A program made the position numbers and the translations under genes. Shown here in pieces: positions 33,601-44,329 of a stretch of 64,000 nucleotides of DNA. The stretch covers positions 1 to 64,000 of the forward strand of contig JAJNNY010000038.1 of NCBI GenBank assembly GCA_022453515.1, read 5' to 3'. The stretch is from Astrocystis sublimbata (taxonomy: Eukaryota > Ascomycota > Sordariomycetes > Xylariales > Xylariaceae). Numbering within the stretch: the first letter of the stretch is position 1; each line of letters opens with the position of its first letter. The notes under the pieces were generated by a model, which was not told where the DNA came from, searched no databases, and worked only from the letters and a program-made list of their open reading frames with translations.

Positions 33601-36170
33601 CACATCTAAGCACACCGCACTTTGTGAGACCGTCTCACCAATCTAAAAGCACATTAGATTCGCAAATCAGACTTATTGAAATATGAGTCAGATAGCCTAT
33701 CATTCGTGTTGTGTTACACAAACGCGATGCACCGATGACTTGCTTGGAAGTTGCAGACCTTATCTACAATATGTCCCCATTTTTCAATGCCATCTCCGCA
33801 TGTTCCAAGGCACGGTCGGGGTGACCGGCCCTATATCAAGGCGACTATTGCAGATCGATGAAATTGATCTCTGTTGCCATATCAGCCTACTGAAAAGCCT
33901 AACCCATCTGGGGGAGTTTGTGCTATTAGCAAGGCATTCCTTCCCCAAGCGAAAGAAAGGTGTTCCAGCGATCTATTTGCCACGATTGTAAATATGATCA
34001 TTTATGGCGTCAATCCACAAAACTTCTGTTCTAACAACATAAGTATTGCTTTGATGCCAGCAGATCGTATTGAACCAGAATAAGTCTGGAAGGAGAAAAC
34101 GTGGTAGAGATAAAAGACACCCAGCCATCCAGCATAGCCACGAGCAACTTGGCTTAGACGAGGGATCGTGGTCAGATGATCATGCAGCCCTACCGGTGGG
34201 TACTAAATCCTCTCAGAGGAAAAGAGGAAATACGGAGGAATCATATCTCGTAGTTCACTGGCGCTACTGGTTGCGGTAGCGAGCCATGCAGCAGGAAGAT
34301 GGATCTTGAGGTTTTAAAGATCAATGTGTTTCTTGTCCTGCATAGTCACCGACCGCCGCGCCCCATTTGACAGCCAGTGCACATAACTCTGCGCCGAGGC
34401 AGTCGCGACAACATACCCCGGTGGTCTGCTTAGTAGTCGTACGAGCAGGTAGTTGTCGAGCTTGCGACAATTACATAGAAAGTACTGGACAGACCCGAAA
34501 GCAGGGGGTATGGTTCACATCTCGCAAGATACGCGAGGTGCCTGACACTTTGGTACATCGCTTACGGAATTGCGTGCTGGCACACCAGCTCGGCCCCTCG
34601 GCCCCTTGGGTTTCCCTCGGTAGTAGTGACACCCTTTACAAACACAATCTCGACCTTTTTTCGTAAGCCCTGTGTAAGGCACAGTCCAAGAATGAGAGGA
34701 CTGCCTACATTGTAATGTAAGATATCTGGGAGATCTGCTATTAGATTTCGGGCAGGATGCCGCCACGTCATGAAGTTGGTGCTGAGCGCAATAGGTAGTT
34801 CAACCGACGGATGAATGCACTCACCGAGACAGGTGATACGCAGCCGAGGCAGCTATGTCAATGGTTCAACCAAGCATGCCAAGGTTCCCGGTGGGCAATG
34901 CATTGGCGATAGGTGTGGAAAACGCCATATACTCAAACTCCAGTGTATACGGACCTAGGTATTTGCTATTTGCTATTCGATATCCATAGCATCTATGTAG
35001 CCTGGTGGCTAATAAGTTTTTCTTCTTTCAGTCTTGAGAGGATACCAAGATCGCCGACCTATGTGAGGTAAAGGTACAGCTCAGTGTCTGCAGCCAAAGA
35101 TCTATCGACGTACTTGTTGGCTGCCGGGGCCGTCCGGTCTGTCCGCCAATGCCCCTGGACCCAAGCGACCGAATGTGACTCGAAAGCTCCACGGGGACGA
35201 TATAAATGCAACGTGGAGCGAGCAACGCAAGCGTTACCCGATCTGGATCGATCGTCTGGCAAATCACACAAATGGCTCGAATGGCTTCTTGCGTGTAGTT
35301 CATTGGTAGCGGCGACATCAGTCTAGCTTTCACCGAGCTCCCGAGGTCTTCATTGCTGAAGCCAGACGCGGCGCTAGCAAAAGACTTGCTGTGACCTTCT
35401 TCGCACAGCCTTCGTAGTGACGGGCTCTCGGCTCTGACAGCAACAGCTGAGAACGGCCCCCATCGAGCCCATCTCTCCGGGCACGAGTGCCACTTGATTC
35501 GGCGAGGCGCAGCAGTCCGAGCCCGCAAACCCGCCCACACGCCCGGTCATGACCGAATGGTCGGGTCGGGTCGAGATTCCACACATGGCTGCGGTCATGG
35601 GCACGCTCGAGCTGGTGCCTCGTGCGTGATCCGGCTGCCTGATAGGCGCGGCCCAGTACATCGAGTAATAGTCGTCACACTGTGTTTACAGTATAGGTAC
35701 GACCTGGTGTTTGTGTCGTTGCATTTCTCGAAAGACCATGGCACCATGGCGCATTAGAGGTGCAAGATAGCGGACCTATCCATGATGTCTACCTCCAGGC
35801 GAGCCAGGCGAGCCAGGCTAGCTCTAGGTTGGTACCTAGGTGGAGAATACCTAGGGTAACGTTGGCTGACCTTATCTCTTATCGGACCCATTGCAAGGCA
35901 CGTAGGGGGCTAGGCTAGGTCCTGACTTGTGGTTCCTGCTAAACACATCTAGCTACCGAACCATAGCATCATCAAACCAATGCCATGTGAAAAAAGCCAA
36001 AGCTCAACATTGGAATCGGATACAAAGTAAATTAGCACCAACCAAACGCCCAAGTAGCCAACAAATTCCCCCTTGCAGTTGAAACAAGACCAAGGCCTCT
36101 TCCACCTTCTGAACCAGAGCGTGGCCAAGTCGAATCCGCAATCCTCACACGGCACCCCAATCACCAGAAA
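30634..36170. other. 5.5-kb gene-free interval
   Basis: No gene is supported on either strand. It contains TAGGTAGG words (31229, 31493, 31638), GTAGGAG-type 7-bp repeats (~31647-31676), and a GC-rich stretch at 35080-35660 with overlapping open frames on both strands but no family signature. A regulator promoter lies at the left end. The stretch 33550-34100 is more AT-rich and could be transposon debris; I cannot identify it. Confidence 0.45.
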
Positions 36171-36890
36171 ATGGCATCCCCGCCGTCCGCCCCCACGATA
36201 CCAACCGCCTCCACGGTATCGCACTCACAGCCCCCGACATCTGAAGTGAACCCTCTCATCCACACAGTAGCGCTGGGCGTGACGCCCCTTTCGATTATAG
36301 CCCTCTTCCTACCGCCGCGCCGCATGGATTTGCGCACGGTATTGCTGGGTGGTGTGGCAGTCTGGGGCACGAACCAGCTCGCGCACGACTACAGCGGGCA
36401 GTCGTTTGCGCAGCGCTTCAACTCGCGCATGGCTAGCGTCACAGGATCGGAGCTACCCGAGAAGGCGCGCGCCACGCAGGCCAGGCTGCGCGAGGAGAAA
36501 GAGCGCAGGCAGAAGCTGCGGGCCTTACGGGACGAGATGGTCAATTCCGGCGTGGTGAAGGCTACTGGGGATGGACTGGAGGGCTGGACTGAGCAGCAGA
36601 AGAGGGCGCTTTTAGAGGCTTATGAGAGGCAACGGAGGGAGGAGCAGCAAGGGTCTGCCGACGTCGAGAAGACGGGTGCAAGGGGCGTTTTGGGAAAGGT
36701 GTGGATGGGCGATGCGCCACCAGACTGGAAGGAGAAACGCGATCAGAAAGAGAAGGAGGCTTTACAGGAGGGCGGCGGCGGATACATTGGTCTCATCATG
36801 GATCAGATTGGTGAAGTCTGGAGTGGTTCTAAGCCGAATGAGGGCGATGCTTCGAAGCAAAAGGCAGATGAAATTTCAAAGAAATCATGA
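36171..36890 (+). CDS. Small two-helix membrane protein, 'rhomboid family' label type
   Basis: Intronless, 239 aa. Two hydrophobic segments lie at ~30-50 (HTVALGVTPLSIIALFLPP) and ~55-72 (TVLLGGVAVWGTNQLAHDYS). A charged, helical region follows (ARLREEKERRQKLRALRDEM), then a Gly-rich patch (GGGGYIGLIMDQIGEVW). I recall that Sordariomycete homologues carry the label 'rhomboid family membrane protein', but no rhomboid GxSx serine motif or catalytic histidine is visible and only two helices are predicted, so protease function is not supported. Mitochondrial or ER location is possible and undetermined. Confidence 0.8.
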   Translation: MASPPSAPTIPTASTVSHSQPPTSEVNPLIHTVALGVTPLSIIALFLPPRRMDLRTVLLGGVAVWGTNQLAHDYSGQSFAQRFNSRMASVTGSELPEKARATQARLREEKERRQKLRALRDEMVNSGVVKATGDGLEGWTEQQKRALLEAYERQRREEQQGSADVEKTGARGVLGKVWMGDAPPDWKEKRDQKEKEALQEGGGGYIGLIMDQIGEVWSGSKPNEGDASKQKADEISKKS

Positions 36891-37364
36891 GCGCATGACT
36901 GTTCCGCTAATATGAGAGTTGTGATCAACAACGATTTGTACATATACTGTGTAAGGAATGAGTCGTGCGTGAACGGAGCACATGTACAAAATGCCACTTA
37001 TGGTGCGTGGGATCTTGCAAACGAGTAATTTATTAAAACCCACAACTTCATCAGACATCTACTAGCCACATTTTGTAAATAATAACCCCAACCAGGCTAT
37101 TTGCCATGACTGTATGTATTCACAGCCATGGCTCAGGTTCTTATGTGTAAAAGGGGGGAACTAGACCATTTGCTTTTGTTACCTGCTTTCAGAACGCCAG
37201 AAGATCAAGGATGGAAAAGCGATTGGAGTCTATCTTCGGGGCCATCACCTCGAAACGGAGTGGATCAAACGGAACTGCGACCATATAAGCCCCATTAGTC
37301 AACCTGGAGCTATGGTGCTATGTTTCTCGAGACATGATATCAGATTTTTTTCCCGGATATTTTT
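36891..37364. other. Tail-to-tail spacer
   Basis: 474 bp between the two-helix membrane protein and the basic coiled-coil protein, both ending here. Nothing else seen. Confidence 0.5.
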
Positions 37365-38526
37365 CTAAACAGGGGCTTCTTTCTTCTTGTTTGCTTTCTT
37401 CTCGGCCGCGGTAACTCGCTTCTCTTTCTCCTTCAGGTCGCGTCCGGTCAAGAGCTTGCCGCGCTTGGTCCTGAGTCTCGCCATATGTTTTTCCCTTCGG
37501 CATTTCTTCTTATAATCTGTTGAACACATCGTTATGATCAGTGTGAGTCTCTCAGGCAGGCGAGCATGTTCCAATATGGCAGGAAGACCGCAGCAACAGC
37601 AGAACCAAGCAGGATCTGTTGCATTGTGGCGCTATGACGCGCTATGGGTCTTTGAGGGGAAACGGGATGTGTGACTTACTGCGTTCTTCGTCCTTGTGCT
37701 CCAAGTCTGCAAGCCACTGATTTAGCTTGTCTTGCACCAATTCCCTTTTCTCTTCTTCGCTGGTGTCATAACGGGCGACCTTTTTGCTGAACTTCTCTCT
37801 TTGACTCTCAATACGTTTTATACGTCTTCGTGTAAATCGGTTGAGCCCGCTCGGATGCAACTGATTGAGATCTGCACCAGATGGTTCCTCTTCAAGCTCT
37901 GCCACCTCCACCGTGGCAAGATCTATCGGTGTCGCGGTTGTGTCAATAGTGAAGAGCATAGCACCTTCGTTCTTAATGTAACTGTCGGTCTCGCCCTTGT
38001 CCTCCTTCCCCTCCTTTCCCATCTTCTCTTTCTTCTCTTTCTTCTTGTGCTTGACATGTGAATCTGTCTGTACACTAATGTTAGGATCCCTGGTGAAGGG
38101 ACGTGTTGAAACGCAGCCACTTACAGCTTCCCTCGTTATGAATGTGTCCCAGCTAGAATCATCAACCGACGTATCAGCTGGTGGTGCTGTGCATCTATTT
38201 GATTCGCCTGACTTTGTCACTTTGTCACCGGACATCCTTTGCTCCTGCTTGCGAGAAGGGTGCCCTGCGACGGAGCTTCCCTTGGCCATGGTGTTGATGC
38301 TGGGTAGGGCACTTATCAGCCCCCAGTTACGGTTCAGGCTCTTGATTGAGGGAGTAGCTGCACGGCGTATGATCTGAAGGAGAGGGTGACGAGCACTAGC
38401 AAACATTCCTCGTACTAGCATTGAGGTTGAACATGAATAAGTTGAGGTTCGTGGTGCGAAACTGGCCTGAGCTGGATTGGCTTTTCTTATCGCAAGTGTT
38501 TGGCGCCTCATATCAGCTGAGCACAT
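37365..38526 (-). CDS. Unrecognised Lys/Arg-rich coiled-coil protein
   Basis: Two exons, 38526-37680 and 37516-37365, give up to 332 aa. The donor A|GTAAGT and acceptor AACAG join DLEHKDEER to NYKKKCRREKHMARLRTKRG in frame. The C-terminal half is strongly basic and helical (RFTRRRIKRIESQREKFSKK and later EKEKRVTAAEKKANKKKE), consistent with RNA or nucleolar association, but I do not recognise a family. If translation starts at Met36 (38421), the N-terminus MLVRGMFASARHPLLQIIRR looks like a mitochondrial presequence; Met80 (38289) would remove it. A KKKEKKEKMGKEGKEDKGE stretch lies mid-protein. The long consistent frame, clean intron and codon use support a real gene. Confidence 0.7.
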
Positions 38527-38780
38527 CCCGCTTTCCCCACCTGGGCCCCTGCCACCCTGGTCCCATGCAATGTAGAGGTACCTACCTACGGTGGCCCATT
38601 GCTACATCTCTAAATCAGTGCCATATCCCCCATTATTCTAGTACGACTACCCCGGGGTGTAGGAATATATTAGTAAGGGTGTCTGTGTAGGTGCTTACCT
38701 ACCCCACGCTACGGCTGACTGGCTACCTGCGTAAGTAATTCCTAGCCCGCGTAGTATACTCAGACCCATTCTTTTAGTTC

Positions 38781-38870
38781 ACGCCACAGCCTACGCCACA
38801 GCCTAAGCCCCATATCCTACGCCATAGCTTAGGTACGCCACAGCCTACGCCACAGTCTACGCCGCAGCCC
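38781..38870. repeat. 12-bp repeat array (ACGCCACAGCCT)
   Basis: About seven imperfect copies of ACGCCACAGCCT with variants such as ACGCCATAGCTT, ACGCCACAGTCT and ACGCCGCAGCCC. One copy is disrupted by insertion. Confidence 0.75.
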
Positions 38871-38960
38871 ATGCTAAGCCTACCGCGCTAGGCAGTTACC
38901 TACACAAACCACATGCGACGTATATATGTACCTATGTACCTACGTATATAAGTACACATG

Positions 38961-39080
38961 TAAATAGAAAGCGCGTATACGAAATAGAAAGCGCGTATGC
39001 GAAATAGAAAGTATGTATTCGAAATAGATAGCGCGCATACGAAATAGATAGCGCGTATACGAAATAGGAGCTGCGTAGGC
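38961..39080. repeat. 20-bp tandem minisatellite, six units
   Basis: Six units in exact 20-bp register, consensus GAAATAGAAAGCGCGTATAC. Units 1, 2, 4 and 5 differ by one to three bases; unit 3 and unit 6 are more diverged. There are no unique spacers, so this is a simple tandem array and not CRISPR-like. Confidence 0.92.
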
Positions 39081-39776
39081 ATACGTTAATCGCGTAAGTG
39101 TAAAAGGGTGTGTGCGAATTAAGAAATTACGGGGCATATGGCACAGATTTAGAGTTTAAGCAATGGGCCACCGTACCTACCTAGGCACTGCCTAACAACG
39201 CCCCTATATACTAACCTAAAGATACATGATGTATCTAGGCCCGCTTAGTAGTAAGTAGTACTATGAGAGGATGGCAACCTCAATCGAATACACCTAGCAA
39301 ACCGATTCTGTTTTAATGAGTTATACAGATTAATTAACTATTTACTAACCTTAGCGTATCGTGGTACGGTAGTGTCGTATTGACTACTTCTACACTTGTT
39401 ATTCGAATGAAACCAATATCTAATACGCTGTACATATGCGCAATCCAAGCCCACGCCCACGCCACACAGGATCCACTCCACCACTCTGTCAAGACAGTCC
39501 GTCACTGCTGATTAGCCAAGATGTCCTAAATAAGACGTCACGATACAAAGAGCGGTTGTGTTGCCTTGCGAGTCTGCTTAGCTGGGCTTACAAGATGTTA
39601 CATAGATAGTCAGAGTGCGGTCCTTGGGAGCGCGGGCCATCGCTGGGTAGTAGTACCAACAAATCCGTCGGCCGTTGTCATATCACATAGACAGATTTAG
39701 GCAGGCGCATCGTGAGAAGGAGTACGTACATACCATGCATTACTGTAGTGGCTGAAATTTGTCCCAGTTTCCTGTG

Positions 39777-41419
39777 TTACTTAACAATTTGTCGTACTGC
39801 TGGGGTGAGGGATACGAGACACCCGTGCGCGCTCTTCGCCGTCAACGCAACCTGCGCCTGATACGGCTTCTCGTCCTCGCTCCTGATGCCGCCGAACTCT
39901 TGCAAGAGACGCGCCACCACATACGCGGTCTCCATAGTCGCCTTTTGCTGTGCCAAGCATTGCCGAGGCCCAGCTCCAAATGGCATGAAGGTGAAGGGAG
40001 GAGGGCTGTAGTCATTCTCCCAGCGGGAGGGACGAAACTCACTAGCATCAGGGCCCCAGATCTCGGGATCACGGTGCAGCGTAGAGAAGGAGGTATCGAA
40101 CAGAGTGCCGGCTGGAGCAAACACAGGAGCAGTGCCATCCGAGCCTCCTCCAACGGGCAGGACCGTGTCTTTCAAAGAGATCCGATTGTTCTGGGGGAAC
40201 ACAGGATATAGACGAAGGGCTTGTCATTCAATTAGCGATGTCGTCGTTACAATATCAAATTTGGCAGGCCTACTTTCAGTAATTGCATGTTGAAGAGACT
40301 TGATTCGCGGTAACTGGTCGAAATCAAGTGGCGCATCGCCGAGGGCTAGGACCTCAGCTCGTACATGCCCGCATATAGTAGGGTTGCTGACCAAGTTTCG
40401 GATGACATGGCTGATAAGAGAAGCGGTTGTCTCCATTGCTGCCATCATGGCTTGGACTGTCTGGTTCCGCAAAATGGTCCTATCATCAGTCTTTTGTGCC
40501 ATGTTGATGAGCAGCGTGCGTTGACGTGTCTTATCTTGACTATCTTCAAGAGAGCTGGTCTTGCTGCGGTACTCGATAGCCCTGTCAACGTATACATCGG
40601 CAAATTGGTGGACTTTGTCGCAGGCCTTGAGCCAGGCACTCTTCGGCATCAAGAAGTTGAGAGGTCCCAGGGCGATGCGTAATCCGCAGCCGCTGAAGCC
40701 AGCCTGAAAGGCATCGAGGAAGCCCTCTGCGTGTGATGGGGGTGTGCCCGAAAGCATGCCAATAGGCTCCCCAAATAGAAAGAGCGTATTCATATCGAGA
40801 TACTAGAACGCATGTCTTAGTGCACTGAGATAGATGATGGGCGGGAATCAGGAAGCCAAACCAGTCTTAAGATATACGGCTGTAAATCAAACTTTGAGCC
40901 GTCTTTTGGGATCTGCTTTAGCAGGATGTGCAGATGCTCTTCAAGAGGACCGAAATCGGAGATCTTGGACCTGTGGAAGCTGGGCTTGAGCAGGTCGTGA
41001 GAGAACTTCCAGTCCGAGCCGTCCGACGTGATGAATCCGGTGCCGCAGAAGGGACTCATATTGCGTAGCCGCAGAGGCCGGATGCCCCAGTCGGCAGCAT
41101 TCTTGGAGAAGACTGCTCGAATGTTTTCTGGGTGAACAGAATAAATGGCACGCGAACCGAAGTTCAGAGCTTCGAATGTGTGACCATATGTATCATATCG
41201 GCGCTGGTGCTCCGCCAGAAACTGGTTTTTGGTTATGGCATCGGCAGTGCGCAGAAAGATATCCAAACCAAAGACAGGATCTTTATGCTTGTAGCGCGTT
41301 GCCGGCTGACATGCATGCTGTTGAACGGCGAGTCGTAATCTGTAGGCCTTATACAGCCGATATGCAGTGAAGGCGGCAACAAAGCACGCAAGCAGCGACA
41401 GCAGCGACAGGGCAGTCAT
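39777..41419 (-). CDS. Cytochrome P450, CYP52-like (alkane/fatty-acid hydroxylase group)
   Basis: Three exons, 41419-40862, 40802-40274 and 40219-39777, give 509 aa. An N-terminal membrane anchor (LSLLSLLACFVAAFTAYRLY) is followed by the P450 core: I-helix AMMAAMETTASL, ExxR as ETLR (Glu362-Arg365, assembled across intron 2), FRPSRW, and heme loop FMPFGAGPRQC with Cys450. Heme positions are intact; the glycine usually two residues after the cysteine is Ala (CLAQ), and the I-helix Gly is Ala. Overall resemblance is to the CYP52 clan of omega-hydroxylases (TGFITSDGSDWKFSHDLLKP is characteristic). It would act at the ER with cytochrome P450 reductase. It lies 515 bp downstream of the co-oriented dioxygenase gene. 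Natural substrate unknown. Confidence 0.9.
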
Positions 41420-41934
41420 GATGGCGTTTTTGGTTTTTGCAGTGGTGGTGAGGATAGTATCGTGTTTGAAGGTTTGAAGGCACGGGTTTTTAGAGATGGA
41501 TGTAGGTACTTACCTTTTTCTTTTTGCCTTGTTCTATCTACCTATTCCGAAGTGCCACTCCGACGTAGTACATCATGGATGTATACGTGCCTATTATAGC
41601 GACCACATGCAAGTGAGGCTAGTATTGTTGGATGCTATGTCGTGTCCGCTGATTGAGAACTAAGTACTCTACCTAAACACGTCAAGTACCGTATCAAATG
41701 GTTCACTCTAATTAGGTAAGCTAACATAAAACTTCTAGCTCTAGCGCCATAAATACCTATACTACTCAGTGTTAGCAGAGAGACGTACTGTACTTGCTAC
41801 CTTAACTACATACCTCAAGGTAATTATATGAGACCTTGTTGGCATTGCACTTGAGGCATGAAGACTGGGCATAATTACTCTTGAGTATTCTCAATGCAAT
41901 AAGGCTTAATGTTACGAGACTTGATATTGCGGTT
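41420..41934. promoter_or_regulatory. Spacer between dioxygenase and P450
   Basis: 515 bp that must include the P450 promoter. It is AT-richer than the flanking exons, with no obvious repeated site. Confidence 0.4.
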
Positions 41935-43454
41935 CTATTGTTCCTGTTCGTACTCTTTTCTGCCATACAGCTGCAAATATGTAGCTTCAAGTCGATTCTT
42001 CAAATGTTGGTCTGCGGTTAACACTTTCCGCTCGGCGTAGGGGTTACCCGCATTGGAGCTGGCCAGTCCGCCTTTGAAACTGCGCACACGTTCGCTCGGT
42101 ACAGCTGTAAGCAACGTGTCATTGGCAGGATGACAAAAATAGACGATAGAGTAGCGTGGGTCCTTGGTAGACTCGCCATCTACGAGGCAGGCCGCATGAG
42201 CATCATTCTCGCTCATCCTAGAGCTGGCGAATGATACTCTGTGTACCGTCTGGAATAGATAGCGTCAGTTATTGTAACGGTATTGACAGACTGGTGATTC
42301 CTATCTTACACTACGGAGCAATCCGTTAGTCCAGTATGATAGTAAATCGCCTATGTTCACTAGGATCGGTGGTAGTAAGTCCTCTTCTGTCCCGGGCGGG
42401 CATACCGGCACTGGCTCCCAGTCATTTGACGGGGTGAGGATCTCTAAGCCAGCTTGGCCCCTGAGGCGAAATAAAAGCGTCACTGATCCATAGTCGGAGT
42501 GTGCACCTGCTCTCACGTCGGATTCCTGTGCTGATGGTGTTGCACTAGGAGGCGGGTAGTAGAGGAACCGCAATACTGTTGGTAAGTAAGGGTTAGAATC
42601 TACCGTCTTTGGAAGGAATAACCCATATACAAGGTGTCTCAAGAGCATGCCTAAACATGCGGCATCTGAGAGCAGAATTCCGTGTCGAGTCTGGCAACGA
42701 GAGACTCATATATACTGACTAGACCCTGATAATTTGTCTGGTGAGTGTGCTTTGGTGAAAAAGTCGGCTGGATCAAGTCCAAGTCCAATGCCGAAGAGCA
42801 GCAATAGCCTGCGACACAACTTGTGGCATGAATCGCTGAAGGTGGCCAAATCTGCTTCATGAGGCTCAATGCTTGTGGGGATGGGTTGGGTTGCTTTGCC
42901 CTCTCTGAAAGCCCCAAAATTAAAGCCTCTGGAGTATGATATGTTAGTGCTGTTGCCGGAGCAGTGGACGGGTCAACATTACTCTTTGAAGTCTCCTATC
43001 TATTTGCCCAGGGATTGTCAGAAATCAAACCACAGCACTGGTCTGGTCATATTCTGATAAAGCTTACTCGCTGTGTCTTTGGGTCGAGAGTTTCCGTATG
43101 CATGCCAGACCAACCCTGATTGTTTTTCTCAATCTTACATCGCTGTTTATCTTCTAACGGAGACCGAAAGAGACCACCAGACTGCAGAAGGAGTTTCAAG
43201 ACAGTCAACGACAGTCAACGACAACAGTATTAGAAAAGTAAAAGAAATAAAAACTACACAGCTGCGGGGATAGCAATATCTTCACATACAACGGCGAATG
43301 CGTGCTCGATTTGGGCAACAGAGATCTCTGGAACGTTCCTGATGTAGACGAAACCATGATGGATCGCTGCATCAACAAGCTCTTTGGCTTTACAAACTTG
43401 ATCTCCTTGACTCTCAGAGATGTCGATGACTGGGATTGGGGTGGTGTTTGCCAT
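41935..43454 (-). CDS. 2-oxoglutarate/Fe(II)-dependent dioxygenase (isopenicillin-N-synthase-like)
   Basis: Six exons: 43454-43290, 43181-43068, 42999-42983, 42928-42720, 42575-42310 and 42249-41935; 361 aa. The N-terminal DIOX_N half (PIPVIDISE, HHGFVYIRNV, NQGWSGMHTETLDPKTQR, IGDFKEGFNFGAFRE) is followed by the catalytic double-stranded helix. Iron ligands are His194 and Asp196 (GAHSDYGSVTLL) and His260 (STVHRVSF); the 2-oxoglutarate-binding Arg289-Tyr-Ser291 is present, so it should be active. Exon 3 is only 17 nt, and skipping it would shift the frame. Homologues serve secondary metabolism, gibberellin-type oxidation or thymine catabolism; substrate cannot be told. Its position next to a P450 suggests an oxidative tailoring pair. 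Confidence 0.9.
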
Positions 43455-44329
43455 GGCAATTTTTCTTGTGGAGTATTGGATGGGAGGTCGTACTCGAGGA
43501 TGCAAGATTGCTGTGCAGTGTGAACCACTTAAGGGGCCTACCTACCTCTAGGTAGGTACCTAGGGAGGTAGCCATTGAAAGGTATCATGGGGGCATGGAT
43601 GTAAGGCGAGGTAAGGAACCGTAACCGTCACACTGGCGAGCTGGTAACCTTGGGGGCCGTTTCCTGTGGTGACGTGGGGTCAATCAGCAGGTAGGAGGCA
43701 CTGGGGGGTACCTACCCTAGTCCTAGGAAGGCAAGTACCTGGACCTCGCCTGGGGGGCATGCAGTGGCTTGAGACTTGGGCAACCTCGACTTGGCCCGCT
43801 TGGATAGGGCACCTTAGTGAATACCTACCTCCCTACCTAGGCATGTACCTATCCCCCTCAACCAGACCGGACCTTCATGCATGTGAGGCTCAACTTACCA
43901 ACTTACGCGCAAGTTTCGCCTACACACTGCAAAACCAGCCGACCGACAGACCGACAGACCGACAGACCGATCAGTGCATCACTCACTACCTACGAGGTAC
44001 CTACTTAACCTACATCCCTCTCAGCCTGCCCACATTGCGACCAGAGGCCGACCAAGGAGGGCTGTGCGCGTCCACCCGAGCGTTGACCAAACCAGCTCGG
44101 CCAGCCTCCTCTCCTCTCTTCCCTTACCTTTCATGTCATTCTTTCTCTCGCTGTGCCTGAGCAGCTCGTCTGTTTAGTCCTTGTCATCTCATGGTCAGCC
44201 TCTGACCAGGCTGTGGTGCTGTGACTGGAATCCTGTCCGCTTCGTCACGAGAAGCCCGACTTCGACAACTTTGCTCTTTCCCTCGGCTGGAGCCTTCAAG
44301 CTTCGGGTCGATCGCCGCGATTCTTCATC
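43455..44329. promoter_or_regulatory. Bidirectional promoter, dioxygenase / MKT1
   Basis: 875 bp between divergent starts. It contains a 9+2+9 inverted repeat TACCTACCT-CT-AGGTAGGTA (43540-43559), several TACCTA words, a GACAGACC tandem tract (~43937-43970) and a CT-rich leader close to MKT1. Confidence 0.5.
43937..43970. repeat. 8-bp tandem repeat (GACCGACA)
   Basis: About four copies of GACCGACA in the promoter or leader of MKT1. Confidence 0.8.

Larger units (their letters stand above)
38527..39776. other. Repeat-bearing intergenic interval
   Basis: 1.25 kb without a gene, holding a 12-bp array (38781-38870), a 20-bp minisatellite (38961-39080) and several TACCTA words. It forms the 5' flank of the basic protein gene and the 3' flank of the P450. 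Confidence 0.55.

Noticed and set aside
33683..34083. Open frames in an AT-richer stretch that might be transposon debris
   Set aside because: No transposase, reverse transcriptase or terminal repeats could be read, so I did not annotate a mobile element.
35028..35540. 170-codon minus-strand frame in a GC-rich stretch
   Set aside because: Overlapping frames on both strands, no family signature and no splice structure; probably GC-driven.
38961..39080. Possible CRISPR array
   Set aside because: Units are directly contiguous with no spacers, and the DNA is clearly fungal nuclear sequence.
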